A stretch of 64,000 nucleotides of DNA. Origin: JANQJA01 sp040880285 (GTDB lineage Bacteria > Pseudomonadota > Gammaproteobacteria > Pseudomonadales > Azotimanducaceae). The stretch spans positions 1 through 64,000 of the forward strand of contig JBBDIT010000059.1 in NCBI GenBank assembly GCA_040880285.1. The letters run 5' to 3'. The position numbers were made by a program, and so were the translations under genes. The notes below the pieces were generated by a model. That model was given only the letters and a program-made list of their open reading frames with translations. It had not been told where the DNA came from and searched no databases. The number at the start of each line of letters is the position of its first letter. Position 1 is the first letter of the stretch. Below are positions 52,897 through 62,761 of this stretch, piece after piece.

Positions 52897-55779
52897 TTGA
52901 ATGACACAGTTGTACGCGAGAGCAACGGATTGACCGCTTTCGAGCGGGTGCTCGCCTCAATCGGCATCCGTCCGGATGAAAAGCAGGTAACCCTGTTGCT
53001 GTTTGGCAATATGTTCATGTCCGGTATCGCAATCGGCATGATCCGTGTCTGTGCATTCACGTTGTTTCTCGAGAAATTCGGGTCTGAGCAATTGGCGTTG
53101 GTGGCGATACTGCTGGCCATCATGGGCACCCTGGTCACGCTCATCATTGACCGACTGACTCATGGCCTGTCCCTGTCCGGCTACCTGACGACCATCATCG
53201 GCACCATTGTTGTGGGCCTGGCCACTTTCCGCACCCTGCTCGGTATTTCTGACAGTAACCTTTTGATCTTCGCCTTACCCCTGTTCTTCGAAATCGTTTA
53301 TATGTTGTTCAGCCTGCAATTTATCGCCTTGCTGACCCGGCTGCTGAACGTCCGCCAGTCCAAGCGCCTGTCGGGGATCACTCGCTCCGGAGAATTCCTC
53401 GCAGAGATGGTAGGCGGCCTATCGATCGCCGTGCTGCTCAATTACATGAATGTTCTGGACTTGTTGATCGTCGCTATACTGGCCGCCGTTTCCGTGTTCG
53501 CGATAATCCAGTATACGGTTCACCGGTTTCGCTCGAAACTGACGTTTACCACAGATGACCTGTCGAACGACGAACATGAGCATCGGCTGCTGAGTATGTT
53601 ACGTCTGCCCTACGTCAAGTTGATCAGCGTCTGTTACGCTGCATTTATCTTTGCTTATTTCTTTCTCGAAGTGGCTTTTTACGACTATGCTTCGGCAAGA
53701 TTTCCTGAACAGCGAGCGCTGGCTGAGTTTCTCGGCCAGTTTTTCGCCGCCACCGGCCTCGTCACCCTGTTCACCATGATTTTCCTGTTCGCGCCTTTCT
53801 TGCGCAGGTTCGGCATCCTGGCAGGCGTACTCGCGTTTCCAGTTGTCATCGCTGTTGGATCCATGGCGGTCAGCGTACTTGAAATCACGGGTTTCGATAT
53901 CGGCATCGTCTTTATCGTTATGGCAGTAACCAATGCCTTGCGGTTTGTCTTACAAGCCGCGATCTGGCGTCCCAGCGTTGCCATCCTGTTTCAGGTGTTG
54001 CCGGATCGGCAACGAAGCCAGGGCACCTCATTCATCGAAGGTATCGTCGACCCTTTTTCTGCGGGTGTCGCTGGCATCGCCCTTTATATCATCACCGATT
54101 ATCTGGCATGGGAACCAAAATACTTCCTGCTTGTGCTTGCCGCCATCATGGCCGCATGGATCTCGGTTGGTTTTATTATCCGGCGCATGTACCTGTCTAA
54201 CCTTGTGGTCAGTATCCGCAGACGAAAGCTGGGTGAGCTTTCCCTGACTGATCTCGACAATGCCAGTCTTAACCTCATCAAGCAGGGACTTAACAGCCCT
54301 TATCCGGCGGAAATCTTCTATTGCCTCAATATCCTCGAGGAACTCGAACACCCCGAGATCACTGAACTGCTAAAAACGGTTATCGACAACCACAATCATG
54401 AAGTCAGGATGGATGTCTTAACGCGCATTGCCCGCATGCATATTACGCCGCTTGCCGGGCTGGTGAATGAACGAATAGAGATTGAATCTGATCCTCGGGT
54501 TTTGGGTCAGGCACTCAAAACCTACGCCGAACTCGGGACTGCTGAAGTCAAACAAAGGATCGAACCTTTTCTCACGGCATTCCATGAAGATATTCGCAAG
54601 GGCGCCCTTGTAGGATTGTTATCGTATAATCCAGACGATCAGGCAGCACAGGACAGTTTGCTGCAACTGGTCCGTTCCGGTGACGTTGAAGACCGCACTT
54701 TCGCAGCGACAGTGATGGGGGAAATCGGCAAGGGAAAATTCTCGGGTTATCTGGTCGAGTTACTGGACGATAATGATCCTTTGGTTCTCAATGACGCCAT
54801 CCTTGCGGCAGGTTTGATACAAGACCATCGCCTGATCAACATTCTGGTGCGGAAACTGTCCGATGGAAGGCTACAAGGGCGCGCGGCCCTCGCCCTGCAG
54901 ATGTATGGCGAACATGCACTATACGATCTGGACCTCGGGTTTACAGCGCCTGATGCGACACGCCAGGTCAAACGCCAGATCATTGATGTTATCCGGGAAA
55001 TCGGCGGCACCAAAGCCATTGAGATACTGCTTCGCCACATCAATATTGATTCAGCGGGATTGCGCCACAAGATCTACCTTGCGCTTGCGACCTTGCACTA
55101 CCAGGCCGATCCGGATGACCAATACGTCTTCGTCAACAAACTCGAAGAAGAAGTCCAGTTCATCACCTGGTTGCTTGCCAGTATCGAAGATCTATACCCG
55201 AACGAGCATTTCGGCGATTTAATCCTGGCTCTGGGCCAGGAGCTGGATCAGCACCGCGACAATATGTTGCTGCTGATCTCATTCCTGTTCCCTTCTATTG
55301 TGATGCTGGATACACGTGCCAACATCGATTCCAAGGTCTCGGAGCTACGCGTGTTCGCCCTGGAGATTCTGGACAACCTGCTGACGACCGAGATCAAGGA
55401 AGTGGTCTTGCCCATACTTGACGACCTGACGGTATCCGAGCGCCTGCAACAGTTGTCTGAAAGATATCCCCAGCAGCAGATGAGCCCCGATGCCCGCTTC
55501 AATAGTCTGGTCGCCGAACACTTCGACGAGCTCACTTTCTGGACCCGGGCCAGCTTGCTCTGGCTCATCGGCAAACAGGGCCCCCAGGCACACCTGGACA
55601 TTGTTCGAAGATCACTTGGCAATCCGGAGCCGATTATTCGGGAAACCGCCGCCTGGGCATTGGCACAATTGCATCCGCCAGACCTGAGACGCATGCTGGT
55701 CGCGCAAGCCGATGATCCGGACCCCTTTGTCAGCCAGGTTGTCCATGATCTGCTTGACGATCTGGAAGCGCGGCGTTAA
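52897..55779 (+). CDS. NTT/MFS-like membrane transporter fused to HEAT repeats
   Basis: The N-terminal ~430 residues have about 12 membrane segments and look like nucleotide (ATP/ADP) transporter-type facilitators. The C-terminal ~530 residues are HEAT-like helices (ELLKTVIDNHNHEVRMDVLTRIA, YLVELLDDNDPLVLNDAILA). The start is unclear: TTG at 52897 with GGGGA upstream is taken; an in-frame open region reaches 52759 inside the divergent ferredoxin reductase gene, and GTG 52855 is also possible. In related proteins a cyclic-nucleotide-binding domain often follows on the same chain; here it is a separate gene 64 bp on. The transported substrate is not known. Confidence 0.72.
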   Translation: MNDTVVRESNGLTAFERVLASIGIRPDEKQVTLLLFGNMFMSGIAIGMIRVCAFTLFLEKFGSEQLALVAILLAIMGTLVTLIIDRLTHGLSLSGYLTTIIGTIVVGLATFRTLLGISDSNLLIFALPLFFEIVYMLFSLQFIALLTRLLNVRQSKRLSGITRSGEFLAEMVGGLSIAVLLNYMNVLDLLIVAILAAVSVFAIIQYTVHRFRSKLTFTTDDLSNDEHEHRLLSMLRLPYVKLISVCYAAFIFAYFFLEVAFYDYASARFPEQRALAEFLGQFFAATGLVTLFTMIFLFAPFLRRFGILAGVLAFPVVIAVGSMAVSVLEITGFDIGIVFIVMAVTNALRFVLQAAIWRPSVAILFQVLPDRQRSQGTSFIEGIVDPFSAGVAGIALYIITDYLAWEPKYFLLVLAAIMAAWISVGFIIRRMYLSNLVVSIRRRKLGELSLTDLDNASLNLIKQGLNSPYPAEIFYCLNILEELEHPEITELLKTVIDNHNHEVRMDVLTRIARMHITPLAGLVNERIEIESDPRVLGQALKTYAELGTAEVKQRIEPFLTAFHEDIRKGALVGLLSYNPDDQAAQDSLLQLVRSGDVEDRTFAATVMGEIGKGKFSGYLVELLDDNDPLVLNDAILAAGLIQDHRLINILVRKLSDGRLQGRAALALQMYGEHALYDLDLGFTAPDATRQVKRQIIDVIREIGGTKAIEILLRHINIDSAGLRHKIYLALATLHYQADPDDQYVFVNKLEEEVQFITWLLASIEDLYPNEHFGDLILALGQELDQHRDNMLLLISFLFPSIVMLDTRANIDSKVSELRVFALEILDNLLTTEIKEVVLPILDDLTVSERLQQLSERYPQQQMSPDARFNSLVAEHFDELTFWTRASLLWLIGKQGPQAHLDIVRRSLGNPEPIIRETAAWALAQLHPPDLRRMLVAQADDPDPFVSQVVHDLLDDLEARR

Positions 55780-55842
55780 ATCCATATCAGCAAGCATGAC
55801 AAGCTGGCATAATAATCGCTCCTGACCGGCTACCGACTGCCT

Positions 55843-56265
55843 ATGCTGTTGACCATTGAGAAGGTCTTGATTCTCAAGTCCGTGAAGATTTTCTCTTCTG
55901 TGCCAGAGGCGCAACTTGTGGATCTGGCCACCATTGCTGAATCCGTCGAGTATGACGCCGGTGAGCTGATCCTACGCCAGGGTGATCTCGGTAACTCCAT
56001 GTATATTGTTGCCAACGGCAAGGTACGTGTATTTGAAAGTGACAAAGAGCTCGGGGTCCTCGGTAGCCGTGCCGTATTCGGGGAGCTTGCCGCCCTCGAC
56101 CCGGAACCGCGCGCTGCCTCGGTGCAAGCGGTGGAAGACTGCACATTGCTGCGCCTGGACGGCGAATCGCTGTACGATCTGATGTCGGGCAATAAAGAGG
56201 TCGCTCGTGGTATCGTACACGTCTTGTGTGATTACGCGCGAAGGAATCTTGCCCTCGCCAAGTGA
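55843..56265 (+). CDS. Cyclic nucleotide-binding domain protein, partner of the transporter
   Basis: The 140-residue product is a single cNMP-binding domain (about residues 12-125) with YDAGELILRQGDLGNSMYIV and the phosphate-binding cassette VFGELAALDPEPRAASVQA, which keeps GEL and Arg. No DNA-binding domain is present. It lies 63 bp after the NTT/HEAT gene and is probably its regulatory piece. AsmA starts within 12 bp of its stop. Confidence 0.88.
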   Translation: MLLTIEKVLILKSVKIFSSVPEAQLVDLATIAESVEYDAGELILRQGDLGNSMYIVANGKVRVFESDKELGVLGSRAVFGELAALDPEPRAASVQAVEDCTLLRLDGESLYDLMSGNKEVARGIVHVLCDYARRNLALAK

Positions 56266-56276
56266 GCGAAGCTGCC

Positions 56277-58136
56277 ATGTCCAGAGTAAAAATCCTTATC
56301 TTTGTTCTCGTTCTGGTCCCGATCATCATCGTCGGGGCGGTACTGATCCTGCTCGCTAACCCCGAGTACTATCGCGATCAATTGCGCTCTACCATCCTTG
56401 AGCAGACCGGCTATGAACTTAACATCAAAGGTGAAATGAAATGGCGCTACTGGCCACCGATCGCACTGCGCATTAGCGATGTTGTTGTCACCCCTAAAGG
56501 TAAGACCGAACCTCTAGCCACTTTAAAAGTTGCTGCAATGGACCTTTCGCTGCTACCGCTGCTATTTGGCAGTCAGGAGATCTCGGTCAAGGGGATTGAC
56601 GTCGACGGCCTGACCGTCAATGCAACCGTGGATGAAAACGGTATGGCCAACTGGGTGGTCGAAATGGAAGCAGCACCCGGCGATGATTCTTCAGCGACGA
56701 AACCTGACAGCGGCGAGGGTTTCAGCCTGGATATTGGTGGCATAGATGTGACGAATACCATTATCAATTACCAGGACCACGCTGCAAAAACAGATTACAC
56801 GGTCGAAATTGCGCGCATCGAAACCGGCCCGGTTCGCTACGATGTTCCTGTGGCGATTGATATAGAACTCAGCATCGCCGACAACACAGCTGGCATGATG
56901 ATCGACGCCACGGCTGGCGGCACCATCACTTTCGACGCCAACTTCAACCGGATTCATTTTGATAAATTGAAAGTCAGCCAGTCCATCACCCTGCCCGACA
57001 TGGTGCCCCTGACGCTTTCGGTTACGCTAGCTGGTATGTTTGATACCGTGGTAAGCAAACTTGACACCCGTATCAGCGGCGACTTCGGAACACCTGGCAC
57101 CGACAATACCGCCATCGATGGCTTTCTCGCGGCTGATATGAGCGATAAGACCAGCGTTGTGTTCGACCTCAGTCTCGACCGGATTGATGTGGGACCCTAT
57201 CTGGGCGCGGCCGAAGTGACGCAAGCCGCACCAGCCGGCCCGCCCCAGGATGTTGAAGTCTTGCCGGTGGCACTACTCGAAGAGCTCAATATCGACGGCA
57301 TCGCCCGAATTGGTACGCTCATTTATGAAACCTACCAGTTCACCAACATCGTTGCTGATATCGATAATGGCAACCAGGAATTCACCACCGATTTGACAAT
57401 GGACGGCTATGACGGTTCGATCCATCTTGCCTTTACCGCCTCCACCAAAGCTGGTGGGGCAGGCCATACTTTACTCAACTTAACAGGGGTCGACATTTCC
57501 AAACTGGCCGAATTCGAATCGCTGACGGGATCACTGAGCCTGCAATCCAATACCACCTTTACCGGCACCATGTTGAGCAATGTAATGGACACCCTGGACG
57601 GTACCACGAACTTTTCGATCAAGGACGGCACCCTGGATGTCAGACCGGTCAAAAAGGTTGCCCTGGTCGTCGATGCCTTGCGCGGCAAGAACTCCGGTAT
57701 CGGTATCTGGCCGGACTTGATGCCGTTCGCCAACATGCAAGGTCAACACCGGTTCATACAGGGCACGCAGGATGGCCAGACCTTCGATTTCGTATTGGAA
57801 AACATGACCGTCAGCGGTAGCGGCGGATTCGATTACTTTAAAAACAATCTGGACTTCCAACTGGCCCTGGTGCTGGCAGAGACATCCACCGGCCGGTTCC
57901 GGGTTGCGCCGGGCCTCGCGGGAATCGAATGGCCGCTGCACTGTAAAGGCGGCTTCGATCAGTCACCCGCGGACATCTGCAAGGCTGACAAAAACGCCGT
58001 CGAGAAGATATTGACCAGCCTCGCCAGGGAAGCGGTAACCGACAAGGCGCTCGAAAAATTGGGAGTTGAAGGTGAAGGCGACCTCAAGGAGAAAGCCAAG
58101 AGTCTGTTAAAGGGGCTCTTTAACAGAGATGGTTAA
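56277..58136 (+). CDS. asmA: AsmA-family envelope protein
   Basis: AsmA-like proteins are long beta-groove proteins tied to lipid transport or outer-membrane assembly. The ATG at 56277 (MSRVKILIFVLVLVPIIIVG) gives an N-terminal membrane anchor; a GTG at 56262 overlaps the previous stop. The product is about 619 residues, with the AsmA start WRYWPPIALRISDVVV, long beta-rich middle and the C-terminal MTVSGSGGFDYFKNNLDFQL. It overlaps mutY by 8 bp, and asmA-mutY-yggX is a backbone order. Confidence 0.92.
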   Translation: MSRVKILIFVLVLVPIIIVGAVLILLANPEYYRDQLRSTILEQTGYELNIKGEMKWRYWPPIALRISDVVVTPKGKTEPLATLKVAAMDLSLLPLLFGSQEISVKGIDVDGLTVNATVDENGMANWVVEMEAAPGDDSSATKPDSGEGFSLDIGGIDVTNTIINYQDHAAKTDYTVEIARIETGPVRYDVPVAIDIELSIADNTAGMMIDATAGGTITFDANFNRIHFDKLKVSQSITLPDMVPLTLSVTLAGMFDTVVSKLDTRISGDFGTPGTDNTAIDGFLAADMSDKTSVVFDLSLDRIDVGPYLGAAEVTQAAPAGPPQDVEVLPVALLEELNIDGIARIGTLIYETYQFTNIVADIDNGNQEFTTDLTMDGYDGSIHLAFTASTKAGGAGHTLLNLTGVDISKLAEFESLTGSLSLQSNTTFTGTMLSNVMDTLDGTTNFSIKDGTLDVRPVKKVALVVDALRGKNSGIGIWPDLMPFANMQGQHRFIQGTQDGQTFDFVLENMTVSGSGGFDYFKNNLDFQLALVLAETSTGRFRVAPGLAGIEWPLHCKGGFDQSPADICKADKNAVEKILTSLAREAVTDKALEKLGVEGEGDLKEKAKSLLKGLFNRDG

Positions 58137-59181
58137 CAACGGCGGCGCTTCATTCAGCACCCGCATCCTGCAGTGGTACGATCATCACGGGCGAACCAAC
58201 CTGCCCTGGCAACAGGATGTTTCACCTTACCGGGTGTGGATCTCCGAGATCATGCTGCAACAAACCCGGGTACAGGCCGTCATCCCCTATTTCGAACGCT
58301 TTATGCAGCGCTTTCCCAGTGTTCATGCCCTGGCCGGGGCAACAGAAGATGAAGTACTACACCTGTGGACCGGTCTCGGCTATTACGCCAGGGCAAGAAA
58401 CCTCCATAAAACCGCACGAATCATCAGCGACGATCATCGAGGTAAGTTCCCTGATACAGTCAATGAGCTGTGTGAACTGCCAGGCATTGGCCGCTCTACC
58501 GCTGGCGCAATCGTCTCGATTGCTGGTGGCCGCCGGGCGCCGATATTGGACGGTAACGTTAAACGTGTCCTCGCCAGATGCTTTGGTATTGAGGGATGGC
58601 CGGGCCAGTCCAACACCGCCAACCAATTGTGGCAGAAAGCCGAAGAACTTACCCCGGACCGGCGCGTCGCTGACTACACCCAGGCGATAATGGATTTGGG
58701 CGCAACCCTGTGTGTACGGGCAGCGCCAAACTGTGCGGCCTGCCCGATGGAGTCAATCTGCGTGGCCAACCGTGGGGCGCGAGTTGAGCAGTTGCCCGGC
58801 AAGAAACCCCGCAAGGCCATGCCGATTAAGTCGACCTGTATGTTGCTGGTTGAAAATGCGGCTGCAGAACTGTTGCTGGAGAAACGCGACAGCCGTGGCG
58901 TCTGGGGCGGACTGTGGAGCTTTCCGGAATGTGCCCCCGGTGAACTTGATGAAATCCTGGCCAATTTCCCACGCGGCAGCTCAAGGGATGACCTCTCACC
59001 ATTCCGGCACACCTTTACCCACTTTCACCTGGATATCACCCCGGTCCACATCAATCTCCCGGATACTGCTGATTATGAGATTCGTGAAGCCAGTAAACGA
59101 TGCTGGTATTCTCTAACCCAACCTGTAGAGATCGGACTGGCCGGTCCTGTTACAAAATTGATTAATGAACTGAGGCGATAA
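58129..59181 (+). CDS. mutY: A/G-specific adenine glycosylase MutY
   Basis: MutY removes adenine mispaired with 8-oxoguanine. The 350-residue product has catalytic Glu40 (SEIMLQQTRV), the helix-hairpin-helix ELPGIGRSTAGAIV, catalytic Asp141 (LDGNVKRVLARC), the 4Fe-4S ligands C195-x6-C202-x2-C205-x5-C211 and a C-terminal NUDIX-like domain. All key residues are intact. It overlaps asmA by 8 bp and yggX by 1 bp. Confidence 0.97.
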   Translation: MVNNGGASFSTRILQWYDHHGRTNLPWQQDVSPYRVWISEIMLQQTRVQAVIPYFERFMQRFPSVHALAGATEDEVLHLWTGLGYYARARNLHKTARIISDDHRGKFPDTVNELCELPGIGRSTAGAIVSIAGGRRAPILDGNVKRVLARCFGIEGWPGQSNTANQLWQKAEELTPDRRVADYTQAIMDLGATLCVRAAPNCAACPMESICVANRGARVEQLPGKKPRKAMPIKSTCMLLVENAAAELLLEKRDSRGVWGGLWSFPECAPGELDEILANFPRGSSRDDLSPFRHTFTHFHLDITPVHINLPDTADYEIREASKRCWYSLTQPVEIGLAGPVTKLINELRR

Positions 59182-59450
59182 TGGCCCGAACCGTATTCTG
59201 TAAACGATTGCAAAAAGAACTTCCCGGCCTCAATGCACCCCCCTTCCCCGGCCCGAAAGGCCAGGAAGTCTATGAGACCATTTCGGCTGAGGCCTGGCAG
59301 CAATGGCAGGACCTGCAAACCATGCTCATCAACGAGAAAGGTCTCAATATGATGGACAAGGCAGCACGCAAATACTTAAGCGAGCAACGAGATAAATTCC
59401 TGTCAGGCGAGGAAGTTGACCGGGCGCAGGGTTATGTCCCTAAACCGTAA
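59181..59450 (+). CDS. yggX: Fe(2+)-trafficking / oxidative damage protection protein YggX
   Basis: YggX protects iron-sulfur enzymes from oxidative damage. The 89-residue product begins MARTVFCKRLQKELPGLNAPPFPGP and continues WQQWQDLQTMLINEKGLNMMD, with the conserved Cys7. Its ATG overlaps the mutY stop by one base, the common mutY-yggX pairing. Confidence 0.97.
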   Translation: MARTVFCKRLQKELPGLNAPPFPGPKGQEVYETISAEAWQQWQDLQTMLINEKGLNMMDKAARKYLSEQRDKFLSGEEVDRAQGYVPKP

Positions 59451-59499
59451 ATAATTGCACACTCATTACACTCATTACATTCATAAAAAGGCAATAACG

Positions 59500-61725
59500 A
59501 TGGTATACCGATGGCTTGCTGTACTTGCAATAACCTCTGTGGTGGCGTGTAGCCAGCCGGAGACTTCAGACATGGCACCTCAGGCTGACTCGCTTCCCGG
59601 TACCGGTGACGACGAGGGCCTGACCGTGGTCTACCGGGATACCTGGGGCGTCCCGCATATCTATGCGCCCTCCATCGAACAGGGCCTGTACGCCATGGGC
59701 CGCGCCCAGGCGGAAGATCGCCCGGAGCAACTCCTGATCAATATCAAAATGGCACTGGGTGAATATGCCTCTATCGTTGGCAAGGGCGCGGTTAATCACG
59801 ATTTGACTCACCAGATGTTCGATCACTACGGCACCAGCAAGCGCACGTTCGACAAGTTGGACAGTGAGACCAGACACCATTTGCTGTCTTATGCCAGGGG
59901 TGTGATGGACCACTACCAGGAAAATCCACAGGACATTCCGGAATTCTGGGGCGATCGCGAAATGGACGTTCATATGTTCAACGCTTTCGGACGCTACTTC
60001 CTTTACAACTGGTCCATTAACGAGGCCTATGGGGATCTGCGACGTGCTGGCATCGACCCGGGATTTGTCCCGAGGCGCCATGCTTCCAACCAGTGGGCAG
60101 TATCTCCCTCTCGCAGCGCCAGCGGTAATGCGTTACTGCTGATTGATCCCCATCTTGGCTGGTGGGGCGTAACGCGATTCTGGGAAGTCCGGGTCCATGC
60201 AGGCGCGCTCGTGGGTAGCGGTGTCACTCTACCCGGCTCCCCTTACATCGGCCTTGGACATAACGAAAATCTCGCCTGGGCCATGACAACCGGTGGGCCA
60301 GACACGGCTGACGTGTTTGAACTTAACCTCAACCCCGGGGATCACAACCAGTATCGTTATGACGGCCAGTGGCGCACCCTGACAACAAAGACCATTAGCC
60401 TGCAGATAAAGGGAGAAGAGCGTGAGGATACAACCATCTATTACTCCCATCACGGCCCAATACTGGCCTGGGACGGCCTCGATTCGGACTCGCCAAAAGC
60501 TTATGCCGGTCGCATTGCCTACGATGACGAGGTTAACCCTCGAGATCTCACCTGGCACCTGAATTTTGGTAAGACCTATGAAGCTGCGGTTGAAGGCCTG
60601 GCTTCACTCGGGACCTTTCCACAGAATGTGATGGTAGCGGATACTTCAGGCAATATTTATTACCAACGTGCCGGTCGTGTACCGGTGCGGGCACAGGGTT
60701 ACGACTGGAGCCGGCCAGTCGATGGATCTACATCACAAACCAACTGGAGTGAGTTCCACCCTTCCAAAGACCAGCTACAGATATTAAATCCACCACAAGG
60801 CTACATGCAGAACTGTAATATTCCGCCAGACGCAATGATGGTAGACGGGCCGTTCAGGCTCGAAGACTACCTGCCGGAAATTTACTCTTCTGCCGCCTAT
60901 GGCCCGGCGCGATCCGGTTGGATCGGCCAACGCGCTGCGCGTGCGCTGGAACTTCTGCACCATGATGATTCCGTCACAGTCGAGGAAGCCCTCACCTATG
61001 CCCTGGATGTTCGGCTCTATGGCATTGATCGATGGATCGATGCACTTGACCTGGCACTTGATGATGACCGCTTGAGCGAATCTGAATTGGCAGCAAAAGC
61101 CGAGCTTTTGGCCTGGGACGGCGAGCTGCGCCGCGACTCCAGCGCCGCGATCAAATACGCCTATTTTCGGTTTGCACTCGCCGGGTCATTGTCTGACGAG
61201 CAACACAAGGCGCTCCGCGACAAGATAGACCAATGGTATTTGATCGTCACCGGCGATACCCCGGCAACCGTGACATTGTCTGGCGAGGATGCCAAAGCCA
61301 TCAGCTCGGCTTTCAGTCAGGGGCTCACCAACCTGCGCGATCACTTCGGCACCGCTGACGTAACTTACGGAGACGTATTCAGGGTCGGACGGGATGATAA
61401 ATCCTGGCCCGTGGGTGGTGGCGGCGGTGATCAATACGGATTGACGACCTTGCGCACCGTCGGCTTCGGTTCACCCCGTGATGACCACCAGAGATGGGGT
61501 ACCCGCGGCCAGACCTCGACACAAATTGTCGAACTATCGAAGCCGATCAAGAGCTGGATTTATTTGCCAGTTGGCCAGAGCGACCGCCCGGCGTCAGCAC
61601 ATTACACTGACCAGGCTGAAAAGATATTCAGCCATCGTGAACTCAAGCCATCCTGGTGGCGACCGGAGGAATTAAAGGGCAATATCGAATCCCGACGGGT
61701 TTACGAAGGCGCACCGACGCGTTAA
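59500..61725 (+). CDS. Penicillin acylase-family lipoprotein (Ntn hydrolase)
   Basis: The family cleaves amide bonds of beta-lactams or acyl-homoserine lactones after self-processing. The ATG at 59500 (MVYRWLAVLAITSVVAC) has AAAAGG upstream and a lipobox-like VVAC; an ATG at 59455 would add 15 residues. The 741-residue product has the alpha part (about 40-190), the processing site with nucleophile Ser196 in RRHASNQWAV, and beta-chain landmarks PHLG and GTFPQNVMVADTSGNIYY. Whether it acts on acyl-homoserine lactones or peptides is unknown. It is 20 bp upstream of a cNMP-binding gene. Confidence 0.88.
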   Translation: MVYRWLAVLAITSVVACSQPETSDMAPQADSLPGTGDDEGLTVVYRDTWGVPHIYAPSIEQGLYAMGRAQAEDRPEQLLINIKMALGEYASIVGKGAVNHDLTHQMFDHYGTSKRTFDKLDSETRHHLLSYARGVMDHYQENPQDIPEFWGDREMDVHMFNAFGRYFLYNWSINEAYGDLRRAGIDPGFVPRRHASNQWAVSPSRSASGNALLLIDPHLGWWGVTRFWEVRVHAGALVGSGVTLPGSPYIGLGHNENLAWAMTTGGPDTADVFELNLNPGDHNQYRYDGQWRTLTTKTISLQIKGEEREDTTIYYSHHGPILAWDGLDSDSPKAYAGRIAYDDEVNPRDLTWHLNFGKTYEAAVEGLASLGTFPQNVMVADTSGNIYYQRAGRVPVRAQGYDWSRPVDGSTSQTNWSEFHPSKDQLQILNPPQGYMQNCNIPPDAMMVDGPFRLEDYLPEIYSSAAYGPARSGWIGQRAARALELLHHDDSVTVEEALTYALDVRLYGIDRWIDALDLALDDDRLSESELAAKAELLAWDGELRRDSSAAIKYAYFRFALAGSLSDEQHKALRDKIDQWYLIVTGDTPATVTLSGEDAKAISSAFSQGLTNLRDHFGTADVTYGDVFRVGRDDKSWPVGGGGGDQYGLTTLRTVGFGSPRDDHQRWGTRGQTSTQIVELSKPIKSWIYLPVGQSDRPASAHYTDQAEKIFSHRELKPSWWRPEELKGNIESRRVYEGAPTR

Positions 61726-61745
61726 TAAAACGGAGCATGTAACAC

Positions 61746-62534
61746 ATGGTCAAGGACATCAAAGAAATCGAAATCTTCTCTCGCATCGATCCAAGCCGGC
61801 GAGACAAGATTCGCGAGCTGTTCTCAGCGCAGACATACGAGAAGGGCATCACCATCATCGAATACGGCAATTCGGTAGAAGGACTGTACCTGCTGGAGCG
61901 TGGTGAGGTCGCTGTCTCTATCCCCGGCTTTGAGGGCGTACTGGCAAGGTTGGGCGAAGGGAAATCATTCGGTGAACTTTCGCTTTTCAATGCCGATGAC
62001 CTGGCGTCAGCCACGGTTCGGGTTTCCAGCGACGTGGCAGAACTCAGCTTCTGTCCTCGCCAGGCGCTGATGCAGGCACTGGGCGAGGATGAGATACTCG
62101 CCGCCGGCTTTTACCATGGCAGCGCTCTGCTCGTAGCTGATCGATTACGTACCACCAACCAGAAGATTAGTGGTGAGATTGCCAAATCCATCAAGACGGC
62201 CAGTGCGTTGATAGAGGAAATCTCGTCTTCCGGCAATCTGGGATTTGCACAAAAGGAAATCCAGACCGCTGGCTCGCACATCGTATCGAGCATGACGGAC
62301 ATCCTGAAGAGTTTGTTGGTTATGAAAGAGTCTGGTGGGGCCGTATCCCACGAAGAAATCACGCGGCTTGCAGACAGCGCAAGAGAGATCTACTACTCGG
62401 AATTCCAGATCTTCGAGAAAGTCCACAAACAGCTCAAAGTCATGGGCCAGCACCTCGATAATGTCACCCGCATCCTGACCCAACAGGAGCTACTCGAAGT
62501 TGACGAGGACCTGTCTTTATACGACTTGTCCTGA
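61746..62534 (+). CDS. Cyclic nucleotide-binding protein with helical C-terminal domain
   Basis: The 262-residue product has a cNMP-binding domain (about residues 12-120): YGNSVEGLYLLERGEV and KSFGELSLFNADDLASATVRV with GEL and Arg. The C-terminal half is helical (SIKTASALIEEISSS, DNVTRILTQQELLEV), without a recognised DNA-binding or catalytic motif. Its role is unknown. It is a paralogue in type of the protein at 55843-56265. The 227 bp after it hold a tandem repeat. Confidence 0.85.
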   Translation: MVKDIKEIEIFSRIDPSRRDKIRELFSAQTYEKGITIIEYGNSVEGLYLLERGEVAVSIPGFEGVLARLGEGKSFGELSLFNADDLASATVRVSSDVAELSFCPRQALMQALGEDEILAAGFYHGSALLVADRLRTTNQKISGEIAKSIKTASALIEEISSSGNLGFAQKEIQTAGSHIVSSMTDILKSLLVMKESGGAVSHEEITRLADSAREIYYSEFQIFEKVHKQLKVMGQHLDNVTRILTQQELLEVDEDLSLYDLS

Positions 62535-62599
62535 CCATCGCGTAGTCTCCCGCGTCGTCCGTCGAGGCCAATTCCGCAGCGCCCAACCATAGCCCATAC

Positions 62600-62653
62600 A
62601 GTGCCCACAGCGTGTGGAGTGCCCACAGCGCGTAGAGTGCCCACAGCGCGGAC
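62600..62653. repeat. 18-bp tandem repeat, three copies
   Basis: AGTGCCCACAGCGTGTGG, AGTGCCCACAGCGCGTAG and a third copy without its last base stand head to tail. A looser CCCACAGTGTGCG follows. No gene is seen in 62535-62761. Confidence 0.8.
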
Positions 62654-62761
62654 AAAGCAGCCCACAGTGTGCGTCATCGAACAGAATCCACGCTTACATA
62701 CGCGCATGCTAGCTGTTTGTCGCAGATTGTGACCCCTTGCGTGACCCCTTGGAGAATTAAG

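Noticed and set aside
25926..55842. Integrative island with integrase and att sites at tRNA-Gly
   Set aside because: No integrase is present and the tRNA 3' end is not repeated downstream in the window. The region is called accessory only.
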